DNA of 64,000 nucleotides from Catellatospora sp. IY07-71 (GTDB lineage: Bacteria > Actinomycetota > Actinomycetes > Mycobacteriales > Micromonosporaceae), in contig NZ_AP023360.1 in assembly GCF_018326265.1 (NCBI RefSeq), positions 1,417,501-1,481,500 of the forward strand, written 5' to 3'. The position numbers and the translations under genes are program-made. The notes beneath the pieces were generated by a model that was not told the DNA's origin, made no database searches, and was given only the letters and a program-made list of their open reading frames with translations. This document shows, piece after piece, positions 30,005 to 38,122 of the stretch (the stretch's first letter is position 1; the number at the start of each line of letters is the position of its first letter).

Positions 30005-31546
30005 TGGAGATCGAACTCCACCGGACGGCCGCCTCGCGCGAGAGTGTGCCAGGACGCCGACCCCTCCAGCGCGGACCCGCCTCGCGTGGGGACGCGTCGA
30101 GGTCCGGTCCGGTCCCGCACGCAGTCGACGCAACGCCGTGCGGCGGCGGTGTGGCTACACATCGAGAGTCGCGCCGGCTCAACTGCGTATGGAGCTTCCA
30201 CCGGCGGTTGGCCCCGCTCGAGAACGTGGCAACGGCCGACTGCGGGGTGTCCCGCGGGTGTTCGGAGATACGGCCGGTTCCTACCGCCGACTGGGACGCA
30301 GGACGTTCTTTCTGCGGGGGTAGACGAGACGGACGCCGACATAATCTTCTGCTCCTGACGGCAGCTGCTCACATCGCGTCGACCGCGGAAACTGCGACCG
30401 GCGTCCTGCCTGCCGCGAGCCTTGTAGATGTCGCGCGCCTGATGTCGCCAACGACTGGCTGTTTTCTCGCACTGAAGCCAGGCCGCACAACCTTGCTCGG
30501 CAGAGAACCTGAAACCACGCGGCGACGCTAGAAGCACGCCTCTGGATCGTGCCCGACGCGAAACTTGACGCCTCAATGCCGAGAGCCCGCTGCCCTGAAC
30601 CATGGGAGTTAGCTTCGCTACGTGCCGCGTTCTCAACTTCCGCCGACGATGCCCCGACAACTGACGCCCCCGTGGGGAGGTTCGGGTGGGTGGTGGGTGC
30701 CAGTCGTCAGTGCATGGGAAGCCCGTGCGCATGGCGCCGGCGGCGACGATGTACGTCGCGACCGAAGCGGTCTGTGCCGGATACAACGGGACTGAGGTGC
30801 CTGACTCCTCCACTGGTGCTCAGGCGATCGTCATCGGGACGGACAACGCGCCGTCGTCAAGGCAGTGAAGCCAGCACGCGTATCCCGATTCAGACCTCGC
30901 TCGCCTCGGATGCCTCGTTCCCAGAAGGTGCCCCCCAGAACTGGGGCGCGGACTCGATCGGTCCACCGCCATGCGGTGCACCGTGGAGGATCCGTCACAT
31001 CGGCAACGCGGCGGAGGGCAGTGGGAGGGGGCAGCCGTCTTCCCGAACCGGGGCTCCTGTCAGTCGGGCGGCCTTGAGCCTCCGCAGTGGAAGTCTTCGC
31101 CTGAAGCAGGACGCGGGCCCTGTGCGCATCAGTCGGGCAAGCGGCGCGAGGGCGCGAGGGCGTGAGGGTCGAGCGTGTTCGGAACAAAGCCCGGTTGGCG
31201 TATCTCCGCGCGGCAGTTGGTTGTCCGCGTCGCCACTCCCCCGGGCGGCCTATGTCAGCGCCTCGCGCGAGGTGTCACGTGGCGTCCCTGGCTCGCCGAG
31301 TGCCGTCACCTCCCTCGGGAATGCTCCGGAGAGAACTGGCACCAGAGGCGCTGGGCCGCGGCCTAGCGGCTGTCGGGGAGCAGAACGGATTCCGAGGACG
31401 GGCTGTCGCGCTTCGGCCGCCGTCGAATTTGCCGACGCGCCAGTGTCGGTCACGAGGCGCCGGCGTCGGTACAGCGGGGGTACGGCCGTCCGACCCTTTC
31501 GCTGTGACCGGCCGTAGGTCGGCGGACATGCGGCAACGGCGAGCGT

Positions 31547-31562
31547 GGTTTCACGTGAAACA
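31547..31562. promoter_or_regulatory. parS: parS site 5
   Basis: GGTTTCACGTGAAACA: perfect 14-base core, one outer mismatch, followed by CGGAGATC as at site 4. Confidence 0.95.
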
Positions 31563-31937
31563 CGGAGATCAGTTTCCGCGCGGTCGACCTGCCCCTGCGC
31601 GAGCGGGGCAGAGCGCGGACTTCCGCGTCGACTGCAATACCCCGGCCGGCGTCTGGTGATGAAGTCGGATGCGCATGCCTGCTTAACTTCGCGTCCGTCT
31701 GAACGGCGCGAGCCCGACGGGCGACGTCTCCCTGGCGATCGGGATGTATGGCGTTCGGCCCGACAGGATCGGCGGGCCGCGACGCGCTCCGACTGACACC
31801 TGCGGCCCTACTGCCCGACGTCTGCTGGATTCCGCCGGTTGTCTTGAGAGGGGTACCAGATGCGCTAGGAGTGCGCGGTGCGATCCGCACCTGGGCAACC
31901 GAGCGGGCGGCGGACCGGACACGCCACAGAGCACTGG

Positions 31938-32009
31938 GCGCGAGACAACAATGGGCACACAACAGCGCTGCACGCGACACTGGGCACGCGACAGCACTGG
32001 CACGCGACA
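31938..32009. repeat. Degenerate tandem repeat of GCACGCGACA
   Basis: Five related ten-base words start at 31938, 31955, 31970, 31984 and 32000 (GCGCGAGACA, GCACACAACA, then three exact GCACGCGACA). The period is about 15 bases. This strand is unusually rich in A and C. A direct repeat AGTAGGAGGCAG at 32030 and 32063 follows. Confidence 0.6.
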
Positions 32010-32170
32010 GCAACGAGTGACATGAACCGAGTAGGAGGCAGATCGACTAGGCGACAGGACCCAGTAGGAGGCAGGATCGGGCAGAGGACAGGGCCGCAGC
32101 GTTGGATCCGACGGCCGTGCCCGACAGTGCTGTCGACGGGCAGATGCCGGAGGGCCGGCGGGTGCTGCCG

Positions 32171-32207
32171 GGCGTCGGCGGCAGGCGTCGGCGGCAGGCG
32201 TCGGTCG
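32171..32207. repeat. 13-base tandem repeat GGCGTCGGCGGCA
   Basis: Two perfect copies (32171-32183, 32184-32196) and a partial third. It is a simple slippage-type repeat inside the gene-free region. Confidence 0.75.
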
Positions 32208-33490
32208 CGCCCCCGCTGCTTCGCCGCGCCTCGTCCAGTCGCGAGTTTGGGCGAATCCGGGGTACGCCGACCGGTAGGCCTGTCGAGTATCGGGATGGTG
32301 CGTCGCCAACCAGCCGATCCGGCATCGAGACCGACCCACTCATGTCCGATGGTTGAACCATCTGAGCGGCACAGTGGGTCCAGGTTGTCGCCGACGGCGC
32401 ACGGCGTCCGCTGGGATGAAGTGTCGGGTTCGAGGAGCGCCGGGTGCCGTTGTTGATCTGGCCGCGAGTTCAACTCAGGAGCCTGTCGGTTCTGCGAAAG
32501 TGGCATGGACTTCCTAGCGAGCCCTCCCCCGCCGACGGGACGGTCAGGTCGACCAGCACCGAGGAGCGGGTGAACGGGACGAGAGAAGGACCTGGTGTGG
32601 ACCGATGGTGCGCGGCGCCCCGGCAGGTGCACTGGGTGAGCGAGGCCGCTCACCACAACCGCTGAGGCCGCTCCGACCATCCGCTGTAGTTCTGTCCACC
32701 AGCTGCCCTCTACCTGAAACGTGGCGTGCTGCCCTTCGGGGCGGTACCAGGGACACCCCGGCCCGAGGATTCCGGTGGCGACGCGCCAGTGGGAGCAGAT
32801 CGCGCCTGGACCCCGGCCGACTCCGACCCACCAAGCCGTGGTGCCCTCCTTGGAGTTGGAGTGCCGGAAACCGAGGACCTGTGCCCGGCGTCGGAGGTGC
32901 GCGCCCTCGGGTCGGCCGGCTGGCACCTCGACCCGGGCTTGCGCGTGACCGGCAAGTGGCGGACCCGGTGAAGGCGAGGCTGAAGCGGCGCCAGGCCGGG
33001 CATGCCTGACCCGGAAGGGGTCGGACAGCATCGACGTGTCGCCAAAGGGCCGAAGCCGGGCAGTCGCAGGCGTCCCGCGATCCGCGCCTCCGCTTGGAGG
33101 TGGCGCAGGCCGTGCGCCGGTCGGCTCGGCTGGCTCGGCTGGCTCGACCCGGCGGACTGGCACCTGACCTGCCCGCGCTGGCACCGCATCGGTGGGACGC
33201 GAACAGGACATGGGCCGGTGGTCAAGGCGGCGCAGGAGGCCGCCCCGATCAGCCCTCGCAGGGTCGGTAGTTGGCCCGGACGCCGCCCTGATCCTCTTGT
33301 CGCCGGTCGGTCTGGTCGCGGATGAGCAACTCAGAAGACGTGCCAGCCGCAGTACGGCGACTGAACCAGGCACGCGTCGGTGACCGCGACGGGGGCGAAG
33401 ACACGGGCCCACGGGTCGCGGATCCGGTTTCTAGACAGTGCGAGGTCAGAGCAGGCGGCCATGAAGGCCGACCGGTTCCGGTAGACACGG

Positions 33491-33546
33491 CCCGGCACGA
33501 CCCGGCACGACCCGACCGGACCCGACCGGACCCGACCGGACCCGGA
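33491..33546. repeat. 10-base tandem repeat CCCGRCMSGA
   Basis: Two copies of CCCGGCACGA (33491-33510) are followed by three of CCCGACCGGA (33511-33540) and a partial sixth. The ten-base period is close to one helical turn, so the same face of DNA is repeated. It lies about 190 bases before parS site 6. Confidence 0.85.
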
Positions 33547-33733
33547 CGTGGCCGAGGGACCCTGGGGTCCGTTTGCCCACATCCCTACCCACACCTGTGG
33601 GTATCCACGAAGACGCATGCCCAAGGTCAACGATCTCCATGCACCCCCGAGGTGCGATGAAGGTCACGTATCGCCTGTCCACAGCCTTGCACCGTCCTCT
33701 TTCCACAGCCGAGGCGAGGTTATCCACAGGCCG

Positions 33734-33749
33734 TGTTTCACGTGAAACA
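33734..33749. promoter_or_regulatory. parS: parS site 6
   Basis: TGTTTCACGTGAAACA, perfect 16-base match. A strong DnaA box (TTATCCACA, 33720-33728) ends five bases before it. Confidence 0.97.
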
Positions 33750-33912
33750 CGCTCGCCGCACCGCGCGCTACCCCGTACTCGCAACGGGATGTGCACGTAG
33801 AAACGTGTGAAGTCAACGTGTGCACCCGTTCCGTGGCGGCGGTCACGATGTTCGTTCCACAGGGCGAGCCGTTGCTATCCACAAAGTTATCCACAGGGAG
33901 ATCGTGGCCTGT

Positions 33913-33928
33913 GGTTTCACGTGAAACC
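33913..33928. promoter_or_regulatory. parS: parS site 7
   Basis: GGTTTCACGTGAAACC: perfect 14-base core with both outer bases changed but still palindromic. It lies 164 bases from site 6 and about 75 bases before the HIT-like gene. Confidence 0.94.
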
Positions 33929-33988
33929 CGGGCCGGAAATCCACAGGCGGGGGAAGACAGGAGTGGCAGGCTGGGCTAGATTCTGCAG

Positions 33989-34594
33989 GTGGCCGATACC
34001 CCGATGCCCCTTCCCGGCTTCACCACCTGGCCCTCGTTCCCCTTCGAGGGCGATTTCAAGATCAAGCATCTTGACCCGCCGGTCGAGTCGGAGCCTGCTC
34101 GCAAGGGTGAGGACTCCGCCGACTGCACTGCCTGCACGGCACCTGACGACGCCTATATCTGGGTGAACGAGCGCTGGCGCGTACGCACCATGGACCGCCC
34201 GACGGGCCTGCCCATGGTGCTGATGCTGGAGCCGCGGTCGCACCTCGACCTGGGTGATCTGCCGAATCTGCTGGCGGCCGAGCTCGGTGTCATGACGGTG
34301 CGGCTGGAGCGGGCCATCCGCTCGCTCGACAGTGTTGCGCGTGTCCACGTGTACCGGTGGGGTGACGGCGCCGCGCACCTGCACGTGTGGTTCATGGCCC
34401 GCCCGCATGGTCAGCTCCAGTTGCGCGGCACGTTCCTCCCGCTGTGGGACGACATTCTGCCGCCCATTCCTGAGGAGCAGTGGCGGGAGAGCCTGGCGCA
34501 TGTCGCCGCGTGGCTCGCCGAGTTCGGCGGGACGCCCTTGGCGCAGCCGCCGCGCATCGACTGGCAGGCGCCGGCCAAGCTCACGGACGACTGA
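33989..34594 (+). CDS. HIT-like domain protein
   Basis: 201 residues from GTG 33989. The middle (about 120-145) reads VHVYRWGDGAAHLHVWFMAR. The HLHVWF stretch resembles the histidine triad of HIT-superfamily nucleotide hydrolases and transferases, but the third histidine of the HxHxH motif is Trp here, so activity may differ. Upstream are a Cys pair (DCTACTAP) and conserved-looking WVNERWRVRTM and LMLEPRSHLDLGDL, as in HIT proteins. Cytoplasmic, no membrane segment. It is the first credible gene after the parS region; its promoter must lie among the DnaA boxes and parS site 7. Confidence 0.75.
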   Translation: MADTPMPLPGFTTWPSFPFEGDFKIKHLDPPVESEPARKGEDSADCTACTAPDDAYIWVNERWRVRTMDRPTGLPMVLMLEPRSHLDLGDLPNLLAAELGVMTVRLERAIRSLDSVARVHVYRWGDGAAHLHVWFMARPHGQLQLRGTFLPLWDDILPPIPEEQWRESLAHVAAWLAEFGGTPLAQPPRIDWQAPAKLTDD

Positions 34595-34614
34595 GGCACG
34601 ACGACATGTCAACC

Positions 34615-34658
34615 CGCGAGGGCCCGCAGCTTCTGCACAGAAGCTGCGGGCCCTCGCG
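34615..34658. terminator. Long bidirectional hairpin
   Basis: Two 21-base arms (34615-34635 and 34638-34658) are perfectly complementary; each begins CGCGAGGGCCCGCAGC or its complement. It lies 20 bases past the HIT-like stop and between convergent genes, so it could terminate both directions. Confidence 0.85.
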
Positions 34659-34734
34659 GTCTGCGTTCGGGCGCTCGCCGATCTCGCCGGCACGCGGTGC
34701 GCTCACCAATCCCTGCCCCGCCGGTCGGCCGTCG

Positions 34735-34799
34735 AAGATCGCGGTCTCGTGTCAGAAAGTGCGGTCCGGCCGCAGATCTTGACACGAGCCAGCGATCTC
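34735..34799. repeat. Palindromic dispersed repeat, family 1, copy B
   Basis: AAGATCGCGGTCTCGTGTC opens the unit, GACACGAGCCAGCGATCTC closes it, with GTGCGGTCCGGCCGC between. Same 65-base layout as copies at 5537-5601 and 47104-47168. It sits in the convergent gap between the HIT-like and ligase genes. Confidence 0.78.
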
Positions 34800-34896
34800 C
34801 GCCGGACCCCGAAGCCAGACGCGCCCCGGATCCCGCAGCCCGACCCGAAGGTGGGTCGCCGGACGCCGCCTGTCTGGGTGAGGGCGTGGCCGGTGG

Positions 34897-35880
34897 TCAG
34901 GCGCTCGGGCGGGCGGCGGCGCGGGTGACGAGGCGGGCGATGACGTCGCCGAGGTCGAGGCCGCCGGCGTGCACCGCCAGGGGCAGCAGTGAGGTCTCGG
35001 TCATGCCCGGGGAGACGTTCACCTCCAGGACCGTGCACTCCCCGGTCGGGGTGACGATCAGGTCGACGCGGGACAGGTCGCGCAGGCCCAGCGCCTGGTG
35101 CGCGGCGAGCGCCGTCTTGACCACCGCGGCGCTCGTCTCGGCGGACAACCGGGCGGGCGCGTGCCAGGTGGTGAGGCCGGCGGTGTACCTGGCGGCGTAG
35201 TCGTACACGCCGTTGCTGGGCACGATCTCCACGGGCGGGAGTGCGAACGGCCCCTCCCCCAGGTCGAGGATGGAGACGGCTACGTCGACTCCCTCGACAT
35301 AGCGCTCGACCAGAGCGGTCTGGTCGTACGCGAAGCAGCCGACCATGGCGGCCGGCAGCGCGGCGGCGTCGCGCACCACGGCGGCGCCCAGCCCCGATCC
35401 GCCCTGGGCGGGTTTCACCATGAGCGGCAGGCCGAGCCGGTCGACGATGCGGTCGAGCACGGCGACGGCGCCGAGTTCGGAGAACCGGTCGTGCGGCAGC
35501 GCCACCCATTCCGGAGTGGGGATGCCGTACTCGACGAGCACGGCCTTGGCGGAGGGCTTGTCCCAGGCGAGCCGGGCCGAGCGCGCGTCGGGGCCGACGT
35601 ACGGCACGCCGCACAGGTCGAGCACGCCGCGCAGGGAGCCGTCCTCGCCGGTGGAGCCGTGCAGCGCGATGAAGACGGCGTCCGGCGGGTCGGCCTTCAG
35701 GGAGGGCAGGAGCGACACGTCGGCGTCGAGCATGTCCGCTTCGACGCCGACGGCGCGCAGCGCGTCGAGCACGCGGCGACCGGATCGCAGCGAGACGTCG
35801 CGTTCGTAGGAGAGGCCGCCCGCCAGCACCAGGCAGCGAAGGTCGGCCGGGACGGCGGGCGTGGTGGACGGTGCGGTCAC
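34897..35880 (-). CDS. D-alanine--D-alanine ligase family ATP-grasp protein
   Basis: About 327 residues from GTG 35880; upstream starts at 35919 or 35913 are possible because the ribosome-binding site is unclear. The N-terminus LVLAGGLSYERDVSLRSG is the Ddl substrate-binding signature (GGxSxERxVSLxSG). The ATP-grasp core follows: GVPYVGPDARSARLAWDKPS, PLMVKPAQGGSGLGAAVV, and the metal-binding ECTVLEVNVSPGMTETS. It should form D-Ala-D-Ala (or a related dipeptide) for peptidoglycan, but whether this is the main Ddl or a paralogue cannot be told here. It follows the aminotransferase gene with eight bases or less between. Confidence 0.85.
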   Translation of the reverse strand: MTAPSTTPAVPADLRCLVLAGGLSYERDVSLRSGRRVLDALRAVGVEADMLDADVSLLPSLKADPPDAVFIALHGSTGEDGSLRGVLDLCGVPYVGPDARSARLAWDKPSAKAVLVEYGIPTPEWVALPHDRFSELGAVAVLDRIVDRLGLPLMVKPAQGGSGLGAAVVRDAAALPAAMVGCFAYDQTALVERYVEGVDVAVSILDLGEGPFALPPVEIVPSNGVYDYAARYTAGLTTWHAPARLSAETSAAVVKTALAAHQALGLRDLSRVDLIVTPTGECTVLEVNVSPGMTETSLLPLAVHAGGLDLGDVIARLVTRAAARPSA

Positions 35881-35887
35881 CCTCGAA

Positions 35888-37213
35888 TCATGCCAAGTCG
35901 GGACCGGGCGCATGCGCACCGGGCCGCGGCAGCTCGGTCACCGCGTCGAGCGGTCCGGTGTCGCCGAAGACGGCCCGCACCGCGAGCTCCTGCTCGACCA
36001 CGCCGGCCAGGCGGCGGACGCCCTCCCGGATCCGCTCGGGCGCCGGGAACGAGAAGTTGAGCCGCAGGTGCTGCTGGCCGGTGCCGTCGGCGTAGAAGCC
36101 GGTGCCGGGCACGTACGCGACGCGCGCGGCGATGGCGCGGGGCACCATGGCCTTGGAGTTGAGCCCGGCGGGCAGGGTCGCCCAGACGAACAGGCCGCCC
36201 GCGGGACGGGTCCAGGTGGTGCCCTCGGGCATCAGGTCGGACAGCGCGGTCAGCATCGCGTCGCGGCGCTCGGCGTAGATCTGCTGGTACGTCTTGAGCT
36301 GCTGGCGCCAGGGCATGGTGGACAGGTAGGTGCTCACCACGGACTGGGCGAAGTTGCTCGGGCACAGGATGTTCGCCTCGGTGGCGATCACCAGCTTGTC
36401 GCGTACCGCGTGGGGGGCCAGGATCCAGCCCACCCGCAGACCCGGCGCGAAGGTCTTGGAGAAGGTGCTCAGGTAGAAGACGCCGTCACGGCGGCGGGCG
36501 CGCAGCGGACGCGGCGCCTCGCCCTCGAAGCCGAGGCGGCCGTACGGGTCGTCCTCGATGACGAGCAGCCCGGCCCGCTCGCAGATGTCGAGGACCTGCT
36601 CGCGGCGCTCCTCGGAGAGGGTGACGCCGGCGGGGTTCTGGTAAGTCGGGATGGTGTAGAGGAACTTGACCCGGCGGCCGAGCCGCCGCTGCTCCTCGAT
36701 CGCGGTCTCCAGCGCGGCCGGGATGAGGCCGTCGTGGTCCATCGCGAGGTGCACGACCTGGGCCTGCGCGGCCTGGAAGACGCCGAGCGCGCCGACGTAG
36801 GTGGGGCCCTCGGCGAGCACCACGTCGCCCGGGTCGAGGAAGAGCCGGGAGATGAGGTCCAGCGCCTGCTGGCCGCCGATGGTGACCACCACGTCGTCGG
36901 GCGACGCGCCGACGGAGGCGTCGATGCCGACGTCGGCCATCAGGGTGCAGATCTGCTCGCGCAGCTCGGCCATGCCCTGGCCGAGACCGTACTGCAGCGC
37001 GTTGGCGCCCTGCTTGGCGACCAGCTCGCCGATGACCTCGCCGACGGCGTCCAGCGGCAGCGCGGAGATGTAGGGCATACCGCCGGCCAGGGAGACCACC
37101 TCGGGGCGGTTGGCGACGGCGAAGAGAGCTCGGATCTCGGAAGCGGTCATCCCACCGATACGCTGCGCATATCGATCGGTGTAATCGTCGAGCGTGGTGC
37201 CCGTCTCCGACAC
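35888..37213 (-). CDS. PLP-dependent aminotransferase, class I/II
   Basis: 441 residues. Fold-type I motifs are clear: SLAGGMPYISALPLDAVGE near the start, LQYGLGQGMAELRE, IPTYQNPAGVTLSEERRE, VIEDDPYGRLGF (PLP-binding Asp and Tyr) and STFSKTFAPGLRVGW with the Schiff-base lysine. The C-terminal arginine region is QQHLRLNFSFPAPERI. It resembles the LysN/aminoadipate and MocR-like aminotransferase group but lacks the MocR DNA-binding domain. The substrate is not predictable. It is probably cotranscribed with the downstream ligase gene. Confidence 0.9.
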   Translation of the reverse strand: MSETGTTLDDYTDRYAQRIGGMTASEIRALFAVANRPEVVSLAGGMPYISALPLDAVGEVIGELVAKQGANALQYGLGQGMAELREQICTLMADVGIDASVGASPDDVVVTIGGQQALDLISRLFLDPGDVVLAEGPTYVGALGVFQAAQAQVVHLAMDHDGLIPAALETAIEEQRRLGRRVKFLYTIPTYQNPAGVTLSEERREQVLDICERAGLLVIEDDPYGRLGFEGEAPRPLRARRRDGVFYLSTFSKTFAPGLRVGWILAPHAVRDKLVIATEANILCPSNFAQSVVSTYLSTMPWRQQLKTYQQIYAERRDAMLTALSDLMPEGTTWTRPAGGLFVWATLPAGLNSKAMVPRAIAARVAYVPGTGFYADGTGQQHLRLNFSFPAPERIREGVRRLAGVVEQELAVRAVFGDTGPLDAVTELPRPGAHAPGPDLA

Positions 37214-37414
37214 GGTCCCTCCCCGGCCTGGACAAACAGCTGGCCGTCAAATCGTACGCTGGGTCAGGTGACCCATGAACCGACATTCGGTCGAATCCAT
37301 CCTCCGGGATAGGTGCAGCAGGGCCGTAATCGGGCGTAAAGTCGGTTAGTTGGCTCGGCGACGGGCCAGAAGTCGGCGCGCGCGGTGCTTGCCGCGGTAG
37401 GAGCACGGAGCTGC

Positions 37415-38083
37415 ATGTCACGCAGAGTGGTGAATCTGACGCTGGACACCCTGGAGGACCTGCCCAAGGGGTGTCGGAACTGCGTGTTCTGGGAGCTTGA
37501 TCCGGTTTCGGCCGAGCGCGCCTGCGCCGCCGGGGATCCGGGGCTGGAGAAGGAGGCGTGGGTCTCGCAGACCCTGCTGGAGTGGGGCTCCTGCGGCAAG
37601 ATCGCGTACGTCGACGGCATGCCGGCCGGGTTCGTGCTCTACGCCCCGCCGATGTACGTGCCGCGTGGCAACGCCTTCCCCACCTCGCCGGTCTCCCCCG
37701 ACGCGGTGCAGCTGATGACGGCGCACGTGGTGGCCGCGTTCGCCGGGGGCGGGCTGGGCCGGGTGCTGATCCAGTCGGTGGCCCGCGACCTCACCAAGCG
37801 CGGCGTCAAGGCGATCGAGGCGTTCGGCGACGCGAAGTTCGGCGAGCACGCCGAGGAGGACTCGCGGCAGTTCAGCTGCCTCGCCCCGGCCGACTTCTTC
37901 CTCGCCGTGGGCTTCAAGACGGTCCGCCCGCACCCGCGCTTCCCGCGGCTGCGGATGGAGCTGCGGACCGCGCTGTCGTGGAAGTCCGACGTCGAGTACG
38001 CGCTGGAGAAGCTGCTCGGCTCGATGAGCCCGGAGCTGCTGCGCCCCGGCGTGCGCCCGGCCGTGCGCGGCACCACCAATTAG
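37415..38083 (+). CDS. GNAT-family N-acetyltransferase
   Basis: 222 residues from ATG 37415; an in-frame start ten codons earlier is less likely. The N-terminus VNLTLDTLEDLPKGCRNCVF WELDP is a recognisable actinobacterial type. The acetyl-CoA region is LMTAHVVAAFAGGGLGRVLIQ (Q/RxxGxG/A-like), followed by FLAVGFKTVRPHPRFPRLRMEL. The acceptor substrate is unknown. It is divergent from the aminotransferase and convergent with the DUF2786 gene. Confidence 0.82.
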   Translation: MSRRVVNLTLDTLEDLPKGCRNCVFWELDPVSAERACAAGDPGLEKEAWVSQTLLEWGSCGKIAYVDGMPAGFVLYAPPMYVPRGNAFPTSPVSPDAVQLMTAHVVAAFAGGGLGRVLIQSVARDLTKRGVKAIEAFGDAKFGEHAEEDSRQFSCLAPADFFLAVGFKTVRPHPRFPRLRMELRTALSWKSDVEYALEKLLGSMSPELLRPGVRPAVRGTTN

Positions 38084-38122
38084 CGGCGCCCACCGACCAG
38101 GCGCCGCCAGACGGTCGTGCGG

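Larger units (their letters stand above)
33675..33946. promoter_or_regulatory. DnaA-box cluster interleaved with parS sites 6 and 7
   Basis: TTATCCACA occurs exactly at 33720-33728 and 33887-33895. Weaker relatives are CTGTCCACA (33675-33683), CTTTCCACA (about 33699-33707), CGTTCCACA (33853-33861), CTATCCACA (33875-33883) and AAATCCACA (about 33936-33944). Such density is otherwise seen only in oriC and the dnaA promoter. It may be a DnaA-titrating or regulatory cluster. Confidence 0.65.
25631..33988. other. Gene-free parS-bearing region (candidate centromere)
   Basis: About 8.36 kb between the parB terminator and the HIT-like gene. All reading frames here give Arg/Pro/Ser-rich, patternless translations with no recognisable domain, no ribosome-binding site coupled to a plausible start and no operon-like packing. 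Hand counts of single lines give about 62-72% GC, below the 70-80% typical of neighbouring genes, and no strong third-position bias is apparent. What it does contain is six parS sites, four patches of short tandem repeats, and a terminal DnaA-box cluster. I infer a dedicated partition region; an unknown RNA or decayed genes cannot be excluded. Confidence 0.7.

Noticed and set aside
30549..31517. 322-residue open frame on the plus strand inside the parS island
   Set aside because: Patternless composition, overlapping equally long frames on the other strand; no sign of coding bias.
31865..33412. 515-residue open frame on the minus strand inside the parS island
   Set aside because: Its translation is Arg/Pro/Ser-rich without domains or hydrophobic periodicity, crosses the 13-base tandem repeat and has no ribosome-binding site. 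Long open frames arise easily in GC-rich DNA.
33491..33546. Possible CRISPR array
   Set aside because: The repeats are ten bases with no spacers, and no cas genes occur in the window.
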